Positions 53,167-64,000 of a DNA stretch of 64,000 nt are shown in pieces. Below the pieces are notes generated by a model. The model did not search any database, was not told the origin of the DNA, and saw only the letters and a program-made list of their open reading frames with translations. The stretch is from Corella eumyota (taxonomy: Eukaryota; Chordata; Ascidiacea; Phlebobranchia; Corellidae): contig OY720098.1 in assembly GCA_963082875.1 (NCBI GenBank), forward strand, positions 5,332,001 through 5,396,000. Reading direction: 5' to 3'. Position 1 is the stretch's first letter. Each line of letters starts with the position of its first letter. The translations under genes were made by a program, and so were the position numbers.

Positions 53167-56161
53167 ATGCCTAATAACAAACAAGAAATTAGGAATGTTG
53201 CAAGTGATTCCTGGGAGGAAAAAGAATCCATAATTGTTAACAAATTAAAAAAACAATGTCTTCTTAATGGCAAAGAAAAAAATGAAAAAGATTCTGCTAT
53301 TTGTTTATGGGAATTAGGTATGCTTATTAAAGAGAACAATAACTTTGACTTTAAACTTTCGATAATATGGCAAGCGGGTTTGCTTAAAGCTGCTTTACTA
53401 AGAAATCCTAATAAGTTAGATATTAAACAAGATCTTCATAATTTATGCCAAATTTTACTTCATACTTCAACTGCTAAACAAACTGATGCAGATCTTCCTG
53501 GTTTTGCTGCTGTTATTAAATCTAAAATCACTGACATGAGAAAAAAACTTAAAGATATTTACTTAAAAATTATTGATGAAACTCGAGCAAAAATTTCTCC
53601 CTTAAATGTACAAGATTCGACTTTTATTGCTCAAATGAAACAAGTCCAGATTTTTATAACTGAAGATTATACAACAATAATGAGAGAAATAAGTAAATAT
53701 TGTGTGAGAGTGCTCGGAGTTTTGCCTTGTCAATATAGCTTGGTAGGAATGGGCTCGCTTGCTAGAACAGAAATAACACCGTTTTCTGATTTTGAATGTG
53801 TTATTGTTCTTGAGGATGGTATTAATGGAGCAGAAAAAGAAAAGGCTATTGAATATTTTAAGTGGTTTGCTGTTATCTATCAAGTGATCCTTATTAATCT
53901 TGGTGAAACTATTCTTCCATGCCTGGCCATACCCTCTTTAACTAAAAAATTTCCTAATTTTTACGATGCTTATACCCCAAGAGGGATCTCATTTGATGGA
54001 ATGGCACCTCATGCTTGCAAATCACCACTTCACGAACTCATTAAAACTGTATCTGAAATGGCTAGTTTAATAGAGGTTGATATTGGCAATGTTGAACAAA
54101 AGGGTGACTATCACTTGGCAGATATGTTGGCTATGCCTTGTTACGTTGCAGGAAATAACAATGTGTATCTAAAATACAAAAGTGTTGTTAAAGAAAAATT
54201 AAATAAAATTCAAAATAAAGATGATATTTTGGAGTTAAGAATAAAAAAACTAGAAAAGTTCTTTGCAATACCCCAAACACTTTATCCCTATCGCGATGAT
54301 ACAGTGTTAGACATCAAAAAGGTACTATATCGACCTCTTACTTTGTATATTTCATTACTGGGAAGGAGATATGGATTACAACACTTATCGAGCTTTAATA
54401 TTATTACTCAAATTTTTTCCAAAAATTTAAACAAAGTAGAGGAATTTCACTTTGTTATTGCATTAGTTTGCTACACTAGATTGAAAATATATTCAAAATA
54501 TTGTAGTCAAACTGATGTGGTTGCACACACTCAACTTCATTCGAATCTTATTGATGTAGTTGGTTTAAATTATCTTGTGAAATGTTTTCTTTCAACCAAC
54601 AAACTACAAAACTTTACCAAAAATTCTAAAAACTGTACTTTGGATGAACCAAATGATGAATTGCAACTTTCGATATTAGTTTCACTAAAACAATACAGGG
54701 AAGCAATTCATTCTTTTAAGAAAATCAAAATAGCACAAAACAGCTCAAGAATCTCTTTTGAAAGTTGTAAATTCATTGCCCATTGTCAAATGCATTTAAA
54801 TAATTTTGAATCAGCTTTGGTGTGTTAAAAGTATTTTAGTCGTATGTGCACCTGAAGAATATGGATTTTGTTATCAACATATTGGGTATTGCAAAATGAA
54901 ACTTAAAAATCTAGATGAGGCATTAGTGGATTTAAACAATGCCTTGAAGCACTACAAACAAATTACTAGTGACAAAGACAAGGATGAAAACATTGCTGAT
55001 GTTTATTGCATTATAGGCGAATGTTACACAAATTATGGATCAACTGAAAAAGCTAAACAATCCTTTAAACAATCTTTAGGCATTTATCAAGCAAATTTAA
55101 ATAATTTCAAAATTAACTTGAAAGATCAGAATAAAAGTTTTGAAATTCAAACAAAAAAAATTGAATGTCAAAAAAAAAAAATAGCGAATATCAACTTTCT
55201 TATTGCTCAATGCTTGCAACCAAAAGACCACCGAAAGGCAATAAAATATTACACTAAATCTCTCGAAATTTTAAATCCACAACAATGTGATTATGAAAGT
55301 GTTGTTAAAAAGGCAACATGTTTAAGTAGCATAGGTATGTGTCATGGAATGCTTAAAATTCCAGAAAAAGAAAGAATTTATTTGGAACAATCTATAGAAA
55401 TCCTAAAAGAAATTAATTTTCCTGAACATGAATTGGCATTGGTTGGTGCTAAAACATATTTAGGTTATGGAACATTACATATTGGATTAAATCAAAATGA
55501 AAAAGCTATAAATTATTTTACTATGTCTGAAAAATATCTTGCCAAAATACCAAATCATCACAGACAAAGTGATATCGTCGCCGAGCTTCACAGACAAGTT
55601 GGCTTAAAACAATCTGATGTACTTCAAGTGAGTAGAGCAATCACTAATCATCAATATGCTATTTTAATATTTGAAAATATTTCTATGAATCCAACTAAAG
55701 ATAAGCAGCTTGCAGTTATATATTACGAATCTGGATGTCTTTTTACAAAGCACAATAGGCAACAAGAAGCAGTTCATAGTTATGAAAATTCTTTGACTAT
55801 TTACAAGGAAATTTCTACAATAAAAAATGACTGCATTCAAATTGCTTACTGTCACCTTAGTATTGGTCATTGTCAAGAAAAACTAGGATTTTCCGGGCAG
55901 ACGCATTATGAAGCTGCAGTACAACATGTTGAGGTTTCTTATGGGGGAAGAAAGGATGTTAATCTTGATGCTCTTAAACACATTATCAAGACATCAGAAA
56001 ATCTGGAAGATCAAATAAAGTATATGAATGACTTTGAAAAAGTATGTAAGCACAAAGACTCTCCACTTGCTGTTATTTTGGAGGAGTTTTGGAAGTTTAG
56101 AATGTCTGGAAGATATTATGATCTTGTCACTACTGAAAAAAAGAAAGTTTTACGAAATTAA
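53167..56161 (+). pseudogene. Nucleotidyltransferase-fold + TPR gene, copy B, frame-disrupted
   Basis: Second copy of the nested gene. It reads 553 codons (53167-54828), where a 2-bp loss relative to copy A (GTGTGTTACAAAAG versus GTGTGTTAAAAG) gives an immediate stop. The remaining TPR part stays open in another frame (54806-56161). The first piece keeps the whole nucleotidyltransferase-like half with the GSLAR...SDFE motif, so a shortened protein without most TPRs is possible. Apart from this I saw five substitutions in about 3 kb, all amino-acid changing (Q to R, E to K, L to I, S to F, K to E). Alternatives to a real pseudogene are a sequencing error or an allelic collapse in assembly. Confidence 0.85.
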
Positions 56162-56512
56162 AAACTACCTGTCATTAGTTTGTAAGTTAAATATGTTTTG
56201 CAGGCATAAAAGTAACAAAAGTGTCTAAAAATTAACAGATTAAATTGTTATTTTATGCCAAGGTTGTACTCCACTTGTTAATTGATATTTTTAATTATTA
56301 CACTAAAATTTACCAAATATGTCTAAGATCCATTTTGGATTATGTTGTTATAGCTACAAACATTCACTTTTTATGCACTTAAACAAAGGGTTTTAAGCAA
56401 ATCCTTTAATTCATTAATTATAATTTTTTATTGGCCATATAAAATGTGTCTACCTTATATTGCCTTATGGCATTGACCTAAACAAAAAAAATATCTATAT
56501 AATTTGTTTTAG

Positions 56513-57431
56513 TTTGTTTATTGTTGTTTAAAACGTGAACCAATCTCAAGACCAACTGTCAATCAACTTCTTTTACATCGCTTCTGTACACAAGCTGATC
56601 ACAACAAAAACAATTTTGCTTCAATGCTAAATCCAATTGTTCCTATTGTCAATGACATTACTGGTAAGTTAAAAATTTTAAGGAATTTTTCAAAATTTAT
56701 TAATACAAGATTAAACTTATTGTTTCAAAGTTATTTTGTTAAATAATACAATAGTAAAATTTCAACTTAAAAATACATAATTATATTTATAGCATTATCG
56801 AGGGTATTTTTCAGCAATAACCTTGAGGATGTAACCAGTAACATTATCTTATACAAATATACTTCATAAATCCCTCATTTAATTAGCATATTAGTTAAGG
56901 TTAAATATAAATATATACATATTGCCTTCATTTAGCAAAAACATTTATTCAATAAAAAAAATACTGTGTTTATTGATTTAGTATACATAGTTGGTAAATA
57001 TGGACAGCTTTATATATTTATATTTTGTATAAAATGCAAACCATGAAATTTTCTAGCCCTGTGCTTATCAATATCACTTAGTTTAATTAACATTGCTTCT
57101 AAAATTAACGCGCCAATCAACACTTTACAAACACTTAAGAGATTTTTTTGAAATATTTGCTTACTAATGACGCACGTTCTTAATTTATTCACAGTAGTCC
57201 AAAAGGGTAAACTATGTTTACATAATGAAGTATCTCCATGATGATGAGTTTTACCTTTTAAACTGATTACTGTGGATTGTATTGTGACACAAAATTGTGC
57301 ACAAATAAAAATAATTTTTGTAAATAGCCTACTTGATAAAATGTTTATTTTTAGCCAATGTAGAAGATCTCGGAGATTTACATGAAAAAAAAAAAGAAAT
57401 TGAAATTTCTGATTACCAATGGGACTTTTAA
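56513..57431 (+). CDS. Duplicate STRAD terminal exons 9B and 10B
   Basis: Exon 9B (56513-56663) and 10B (57355-57431) keep the same splice sites, frame and stop as 9A and 10A and encode the same residues ([20 protein letters not shown]... to SDYQWDF). The one substitution seen is GAT to GAC, silent. There is no duplicate of exons 1-8, so these can be used only as alternative 3' exons of STRAD or be silent. Splicing 8 to 9B would give the same protein with a different 3' UTR. A poly(A) signal lies at 57691-57696. Confidence 0.85.
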
Positions 57432-58050
57432 GGGTCATGTTATGTCAAAGATTTATTTAACTTTTTTGCACAGTTTTATTTTGATATAAATACATCAAAA
57501 CACGTGATTTAGCTAAAAATAGCTGCTGTGCACACGTTACCCTGATTTGTGTTTAAATAGGGACTGTTTAGTCAGTAACAAGATAAATTGACTACCATAG
57601 TGATGTTTTAATGTTTTGACCTAACAAACTTCTACATGTCCCAAATTGTTTTGTTTGCAAAATTGATTTGTTTTTTATTTTAACTGTGAAAATAAATTGA
57701 ACTGCTTTTTGTGTTATTTTAAATACTAAACTTGCATTTTTTTGTTATTTTAAAAGCTTTGGGGTAAAAAGTGAAAATTAGACCTAACATATTGTTGGAA
57801 CAATTAATATCACATTTCTGACATTGCTACAGCTTTAATTATGGTTCGAAATCTTAGATTTCGAAACATATTGTTATTGTCATTATATTTATTATTATTG
57901 TTTTTATTCTTATTTGACGAATTTTGAAAGACGATAACTTTTGTTCTTTAAAACTGAAAGTTCTTAATTTTTAGTATGTTTGTTATTATCCCAACGAATC
58001 GCAAACTTCCTATTTACGACATTTAAATATCACTAATTACTAATTAATAG

Positions 58051-58455
58051 GTGTTTGTTTATTAAAATTTAAAGGTTGTTATTATTTTTTTAAATCTTGG
58101 TCAATTGTATATCATGATATTACAAACACAAAAATGAATTAAAATTTTAATTTTTATTACTAATTACTTATTAATAGGTGTTTGTTTATTAAAATTTAAA
58201 GGTTGTTGTTAATTTTTTAAATCTTGGTCAATTGTATATCATGATATTAGTAACTCAAAAATAAAATATAATTTTTATTTTTGTCATTAATTACTAATTA
58301 ATAGGTGTTTGTTTATTAAAATTTAAAGGTTGTTGTTAATTTTTTAAATTTTTGTCAATTGTATATCGTGATATTAGTAACTCAAAAATGATTTAAAATT
58401 ATAATTTTTGTCACTAATTACTAATTAATAGGTGTTTGTTTATTCAAATTTAATA
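58051..58455. repeat. 127-bp satellite array (three units plus a partial)
   Basis: GGTGTTTGTTTATTAAAATT recurs with starts at 58051, 58178, 58305 and 58432, exactly 127 bp apart. One unit is also present at the end of duplication unit A (52616 and 52743). Diverged units lie at about 59690-59925. Each unit contains TTGGTCAATTGTATATC and CACTAATTACTAATTAAT. Confidence 0.9.
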
Positions 58456-58945
58456 TTGAGAATGAACTTGTATAGCAAAAAATAATATCAATTTTAATGT
58501 AGAATATGTATTGGTTAGGCTTGGGTTAGGTTAGGTCTAGATTTCTCAAAATAAAATTTACGTAATGGTAAATAAATGACAATTTTCAATGACCAGACGA
58601 TGTCTAATCATCAATAACAAAAGCATTCGTTTATCTTTACAAATTTGTTGTGAAAAAACAACCCTACTCAGACTTTATCACGGCTTTTAGGTAGTTAAAA
58701 TTCGTGATGTAATTATAAGAATCGCAACGATATAGCATTACGTTTACGTAATGAAATTAATACGCACCTAAGCAAATCTAGAAAATAAGTTGTAATTATT
58801 CTATTTTAGATTACAAAAAAAAAAACTGTTTGTAAATTACAAGAATCTTTTTATATGAAACAAAAGTGTTAAAAAACAGTTTTATTTGTAAAAAACCATG
58901 GCTTTAAGGGGATAGGTTTATTACTTTATTGCAAGTGACGTCATA

Positions 58946-59476
58946 TTTATACTCATACGCCTTCTATTAAACCTTCATATTTAATTTTTTTTGTATATAT
59001 CTTTATCCTCGATGTGGGAAAGTCGACTGCGCGACTTAAACATAGGGTAACATCAGTTACCCCGGCCCAGTCTCGAGTTGCCTGTGGCAGTTTGGGATAT
59101 TATAGAGACTATAATTGTCCGGTAATTATGCTGCTGATTAGGTGCTGGCTCAGCAGGAGTTCATACTGTTTATAGCGCCTTACTCAAGGGCGCTACAGCA
59201 TGAGATCAGTGGGAATTGAACCCACGACCTCATGTGTGGTGTAGCAAGAGTTCTTACCACTACACCACAGTGCCGGATTTATACTCATACGCCTACTGTT
59301 AAACTTTCATATTTATACTCATACGCCTACTAATAAACCTTCATATTTATATTCATACGCCTACTATTAAACCTTCATATTTATATTCATACGCCTACTA
59401 TTAAACCTTCATATTCATATTCATACGCCTACTGTTAAACCTTCATATTTATACTCATACGCTTACTATTAAACCG
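58946..59476. repeat. 34-bp minisatellite, about seven units, split by a SINE
   Basis: Unit core ACTCATACGCCTACTATTAA followed by ACCTTCATATTTAT. One unit lies before the SINE (58946-58983) and about six after it (59277-59476). Units differ by one or two substitutions. Confidence 0.9.
58985..59276 (-). mobile_element. tRNA-derived SINE, copy 3, inside the minisatellite
   Basis: Minus-strand head CCGGCACTGTGGTGTAG with A-box-like GGTGTAGTGGTAAGAAC and B-box GGTTCAATTCC, the full shared body, tail GATAAAGATATATAC and an A run. ATTTA at both edges is compatible with a short target duplication. Closest to copy 2 in structure. Confidence 0.9.
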
Positions 59477-60033
59477 CCTTTCAAGTTCGGTTAATTACTT
59501 TAATTGGAACTTGTTTATTTCAAATGGTTAAATTATTTTTTTCACTTAAAAGACAGATTCAACGAAAGCAATCACATTATTTGCAGTTTCGATTTACACA
59601 TTTTCTAATTTAAAATAATTGATTTTTACTCTAACAGCAAAACAGACCATTAATTTTTAAGGCACAATAATGTAGAATATTAAAATTATTGTAGGCGTAA
59701 AGATTGTTATTAATTTCTTAAATTATGGTCAATTGTTTATCATGATATTGATAACTTGAAAATAAATTGAAATTTTTATTTTTGTCACTAAATACTAAAT
59801 AATAGGTGTTTGTTTATTAAAATTTAAAGGTTGTTATTAGGTTTTTAAATTTTGGTCGGTTATATCTTATAATATTTATAATTTGAAAATGAATTAAAAA
59901 ATAATTCTTGTTTGTTTGTTATATTTAAATGCTGGTTTGTTTATTAAAAATCAAAGGTATGTAATATTCTTAGTTAATGTTTATACATATATTTTTTTAT
60001 TTATAAAATTTTATGTTAAAAATAATCAATTAA

Positions 60034-60782
60034 TTTCGAACCATATTTTATTTATCAAATAAATCTTAAAGTTGTTTTTATTCTTATTTGACCGAATTTT
60101 GAAAGACGATAACTTTTGTTCTTTAAAAGTAAAAGTTCTAATATTTTAGTATGTTTGTTATTATCCCAACGAATCGCAAACCTCCTATTTACGACATTTA
60201 AATGTCACTAATTACTAATTAATATATTTTATTATTAAAATTTAAAGATTAAATTTTCTGAAATTTTAATATGTGTTGTTGGTATTTTTATTTTGTATGT
60301 TGTTATTTAAAATGAAAATTTAACTCTAGCTAAATATCGTTTAATCATTATTTTAGTTTTTTTTATAAAATAACGAATCAGTGTGAGTTTAACGCTTAAA
60401 TAATTTAATAGCGTTCTGGTCGCCGTCAAAAATCGTCCTCTTCGCTGTCTATTAAAGTAAAAAATATTGGTTGAAAATTTAAGTAAAATGTTAAAGTATA
60501 AGTCAAAAATGTGTAAAATTTTTATTTTTAATTGTTTTGTTATTATTATATTTTAATACTCGTTTGATTACTAAAAAATTAAGATCGGTATTTTGCTTTT
60601 AAATTTAGTTTACTTTTCTATTACAATATCGATAAATGCGTGTTCGTTTGTTAAAATTAGGTTTAAATATAAAAAAGTTTATATTTAAATTGATAATTTA
60701 ATTAATAAACCTACTAAATAAATTATATTTATAAAAAAGAATCAAACGATTTCGAACCATATTTTATTTATCAAATAAATCT
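60034..60782. repeat. 33-bp direct repeat pair
   Basis: TTTCGAACCATATTTTATTT plus ATCAAATAAATCT occurs at 60034-60066 and 60750-60782 without mismatch, 716 bp apart. Confidence 0.75.
60074..60224. repeat. Third, diverged copy of the STRAD-distal segment
   Basis: About 150 bp (GTTTTTATTCTTATTTGAC, GAAAGACGATAACTTTTGTT, ATTATCCCAACGAATC...) also present near 52465-52613 and 57900-58048, with a few substitutions and one inserted base. So the satellite-side end of the duplication is itself a dispersed local repeat. Confidence 0.85.
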
Positions 60783-61809
60783 AGTTTATAGATTTTTATT
60801 TGCATTTGTAACTCTAAATTAAAAAAAAATAATCAGAAAGTGCAAAATGTAAAAAAAATTACAACTGTCTTTTCAAACAAGTTATTTTGCCTAACATGAT
60901 TTAATGTACCCTACAGCTACATGATATAATGTAGACTACAGTATTAATATTAATGTTGTTGTTAACAATCCTGTTTATCAACCACGTTAATTGTGGCTTT
61001 GATTTTTTAGACAACTTTGATGACTTAACACATATACTACGGTTTACAATTAAGTTATTATAGGAAACCTGCCCAATACACATTAAATCTCAAATATGTC
61101 AATTAAATGATAGGCCTACAACGAGGAAATTAAAATAAAATGTAAAAGCTCATGACGTTTTGTAAGAAAATATATTCTACTTTACAGTTTAATAACTATC
61201 TTCCAGGGTAGTTGTTTTAAATTAAAGTTCGTGCTGTTAGCTTGTAGGAAGAGGCCTTTGTATTTATTTGGGAGTTTAAATTAAATAAAAAAACGTACTA
61301 CGGAAAAAGACAAAAAAAAACATCAGTACAAGTTGTGTCGTAACGAATGCGTTAATTTATTAAATTGCATGTTAGCGTTTAATATCATAAACTTTTATAA
61401 TTGTAAGGTACATTTTTTTAATAGTGACTTAATTAGAAAAACGCTAAGCTACGTGATATTCCAATACATTAAATGCGTTAAGTTTCTAAAGAGCCCGCGG
61501 CTACAAAGAAAAACCACCTATTCTTATACCAGTAATACAAGTCTGTTAATAAAGTAGACTGTTGTTACATATTTTATATCAGAATAGAAGGTCATAAAGA
61601 CATATTTTTTTAATTTAGAATAACTAAATACAAGCCCCAGTGTTAAATTGATTTAAGTTTTTTGTCTAAATTGTGTATAATGGAAAACGTATGTTAATTC
61701 AAATTTTATTGATATTTATTACAGGAAAAGTTAAGGGGTCTGCTTGAATCCAAAAAAAGATATATTTGAAATTAAAAAAGTGATATAGTTGAAAACAGAA
61801 TTTAGATAA

Positions 61810-63931
61810 ATGAAATTTAAACAACTTCAGTTTTTTTTATCCGGGGCGTTTCTTTTTGGTTTATTTTATGAATTGATTTATTATGATTACAAGCCTATAT
61901 CTGCGAAAATGTTTAGCTATTCAAATTTAAAAAATAATCAACCAAGCGAAAAAACAAAATCGTCACGTTTTGAATCACGTGTTCAAATTCCAACACACGG
62001 ACTTGGCAATTGTAAGTATTGCACAATCCCACTGAAGTGCGAATCTTGGAAAAGTTCAACATCAGAATTAAACAATTTTAAGCAAGAACCAAAATTTGTT
62101 ACAAAAAATGATAGGTTTTTAATTCCATGGCTTTATAATGGCCCGTTTAATCAGTTAGCCGGATTCAGACAAGCAGCTTTCTTAGCGATTTGCTTAAATA
62201 GAACTTTGGTTCTTCCAATTTTTACGAAGCATTTTACAGATGAAATTGGAGATAATTCGATAATTAATGCGAACTATAGGTAAGTATCTTTTTACACTCT
62301 TTTTAATTGATAATAAAATTGACTAATCTATATACTCAGTGTAAACCTATCTTTTAGTCTTATAATTTTTATATTGATAATTCTTTACACATGCCTTTTT
62401 ATTGTTTGTAATGTAAGGCAATTATTTTTTTAAATAAAGATTTGATGTTGCGGACATTTCTCGTATTTTACGGATTATAACTTATGATGAGTATTTACAA
62501 AAATGTGGCCATAATGTAGAAGTTATGTTTGCTGCTACCCACCTCAATAGTAAATGGGCAATTGACAGACTTAACATGGCTGAAAAGATGTTGAACATCA
62601 AGCTGTTAAAAAATAAGGTAGTAAAGTTTATGTGGTTCATAGTTATATTATGTTCATCCAAAACATTTCCCTTTTAATACCTGGTGTTCAAATGTAATGT
62701 TTTAACAATACTTTTTATCGCATGTTAGTAATTTTTATCTAATATGGCCTTGAATTTACAATCTTGAATATTTTAACATAAAACTTTTTATTTAATAAAA
62801 TATATATTGTAGTATCGTTCCTCAAATTTCTCTGATCCTATAAAAGAATCTCCTGTAACAGCTGATGTGTTACCAATTACAAACAAAAAAGGTCGTAGTA
62901 GATACCTGATTAAAAACTTTGAAGATGTTAACACCATGTATGGTTCGAATGTTAAGTGTGCGATGTATGCTTTCCCATTTGATGAATTAAAATTAAGACA
63001 GACAAAGGTGAGTAGGTTTAAAGTAACATCACTCATAAACTTAGTTATTACTGTTTTTACCACTATCATTGCTATTTTGAATAGTTCAAGCAAGCAGGGT
63101 AATAAGTTAAGGGCAAACAAAGGATATTTTGTTTTGAAAAAAGCATCAATCATAATAGCAGAAATAGTGGGAATAGTAGTAATATTCGTTTTAGAGAAAT
63201 TCATTGTACAACATGAATTCATACTAAAATGTCTTTTTTGAAATGTTTTTCTTACAGCCACAAGGGAATACTGATTTTACTAACATCTCTGAGAAATCTT
63301 TACATGACAAGATAATTCAAGCTACACAAGTTCCACAATACATTTCTGTAAGTATTTTGTATGTTATTTTAATGTTAAAATAATTTGCTTCTACGTTTTC
63401 AAAATTCCAAAAAAATTGCACTTTAACAAGTACCGTTGGTATTTAAAAAATAAAATATTCAGAAATAATTTTTTAAGATATCTTTAAAAATAGGAAGTTG
63501 CCGAACTGTTTATTCAAAAAGAATTTAACAACAAACCTTTTCACTCAATACATTGGAGATTTGACGATAAAGATTTTTTTAAATTTATGTGTACTAGGGG
63601 TGGTAACCCTCAAAGACATGGTAACTTTTAAAATAAATGTATAATATGTTGTTTTTATGTTTATGTTTTTTTGTTGTAAAAACAATTGTTTATTTAACAC
63701 TTCTATTTTGTTAAAATGTCGCTTTACAAACTTGATAGCTGTGCATATCAGCACAAGGGTGAAAGAAAGATGTGATAAAATTTTTGGCGCCGATCCATCA
63801 ACATTTCCATTTTTGATTCGGCAATATTTATCAAAAGTGATTGATAAAGATGAACAGATAATTATTTATATTGCTACCCCAAGATCAACACTAAATTGGC
63901 TTCTTCCTGGGATTAAAATACACCAAAATAA
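61810..63931 (+). CDS. O-fucosyltransferase-like type II membrane protein, partial
   Basis: Six exons to the window edge, 61810-62279, 62440-62617, 62813-63007, 63258-63347, 63494-63620 and 63739-63931, join in frame to about 417 codons. The gene continues beyond 64000. A membrane anchor at about residues 9-25 (FLSGAFLFGLFYELIYY) predicts a Golgi/ER type II protein. GPFNQLAGFRQAAFLAICLN followed by RTLVLPIF matches the N-terminal GDP-fucose O-FucT block (NQ..xF..A..LNRTL..P). IHWRFDDKD fills the place of the Arg-containing catalytic motif, and IIIYIATPRSTLNWLLPGIK matches the conserved xYVATD block, with Pro in place of Asp. It is clearly distinct from POFUT1 and POFUT2; acceptor protein and activity are unknown. 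A broader GT-B fucosyltransferase-like assignment is the safe reading. Confidence 0.75.
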
Positions 63932-64000
63932 GTAAATTCAATTTTTTGTAGTTCATTTTAAGTTTATTTAAAATAAGGGTCCACAAAAGTTTTATGAAAT

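Larger units (their letters stand above)
52752..58192 (+). repeat. Tandem segmental duplication, unit B (about 5.44 kb)
   Basis: Near-identical second unit. In the first 3.9 kb I see only six small differences, while the last 1.3 kb (56.7-58.0 kb) has about 16 substitutions. The left edge is fused directly to the satellite end of unit A; the right edge runs on into three further 127-bp satellite units. Confidence 0.93.
57432..61809. other. Repeat-rich intergenic region, STRAD duplication to O-FucT-like gene
   Basis: 4.4 kb without a recognised gene. Contents: the 3' UTR copy of STRAD, the 127-bp satellite, the split minisatellite with SINE, diverged satellite units (about 59690-59925), a diverged copy of a duplication-end segment (60074-60224), and a 33-bp exact repeat at 60034-60066 and 60750-60782. 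In 60800-61809 I see only AT-rich sequence. Confidence 0.6.

Noticed and set aside
47293-58192. Duplication as an assembly artefact joining two haplotypes
   Set aside because: Not fully excluded. The unit junction fuses a satellite end to unique sequence and the units end differently, which favours a real tandem duplication; kept as the stated refutation test.
59277-59476. Regular repeat array considered as CRISPR
   Set aside because: No unique spacers between units; a head-to-tail 34-bp minisatellite in a eukaryotic genome.
61333-61557. 74-codon ORF upstream of the O-FucT-like gene
   Set aside because: No family features and no splice link; AT-rich spacer.

Overview
This is a 64 kb piece of a compact, AT-rich animal genome. 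The genes are conserved animal genes split by short GT-AG introns, mostly 80-500 bp. The AT content, the intron sizes, the protein sequences and the tRNA-derived SINE all fit a tunicate such as Ciona. That assignment is an inference; no species marker was searched. I rebuilt exon-intron structures by reading splice sites and checking that each exon chain keeps frame.

Layout. 1-4122 (-): cyclin T, 3' end outside the window. 6272-8940 (-): TMBIM/lifeguard family membrane protein. 9933-13141 (+): CDC40/PRP17 splicing factor, with one GC-AG intron. 13579-14162 (-): small Cys-rich, Lys-tailed protein of 98 aa. 15224-15944 (-): TMEM11. 16456-22129: Ty3/gypsy-type LTR element with two LTRs that read as identical, incomplete inside. 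22336-25184 (-): RAD18. 25601-29049 (-): glutamate decarboxylase family. 29050-32081: 3 kb without a gene. 32082-33629 (+): Rho GTPase. 34515-35516 (-): MRPL4, intronless. 36772-38330 (+): mitochondrial acetyl-CoA acetyltransferase. 38650-42120 (+): CCDC47, with a 537-bp hAT-type MITE sitting exactly on a splice donor. 42735-44268 (-): metaxin-2. 44817-51996 (+): STRAD pseudokinase. 61810 to the right edge (+): O-fucosyltransferase-like type II membrane protein, partial.

The most unusual region is 47.3-58.2 kb. A long intron of STRAD holds an intronless 998-codon gene for a predicted nucleotidyltransferase-fold plus TPR protein, on the same strand. A segment of about 5.4 kb carrying this nested gene and the last two STRAD coding exons is tandemly duplicated. 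The second nested gene copy is frame-disrupted, while the second pair of STRAD terminal exons is intact. The right edge of the duplication falls in a 127-bp satellite. The downstream spacer also holds a SINE inserted into a 34-bp minisatellite.

The genes do not form one pathway. They are housekeeping genes for transcription elongation (cyclin T), splicing (CDC40), DNA damage tolerance (RAD18), mitochondria (TMEM11, MRPL4, ACAT1, MTX2), the ER membrane (CCDC47), and kinase or GTPase signalling (STRAD, Rho). No rRNA, standalone tRNA or CRISPR was seen.
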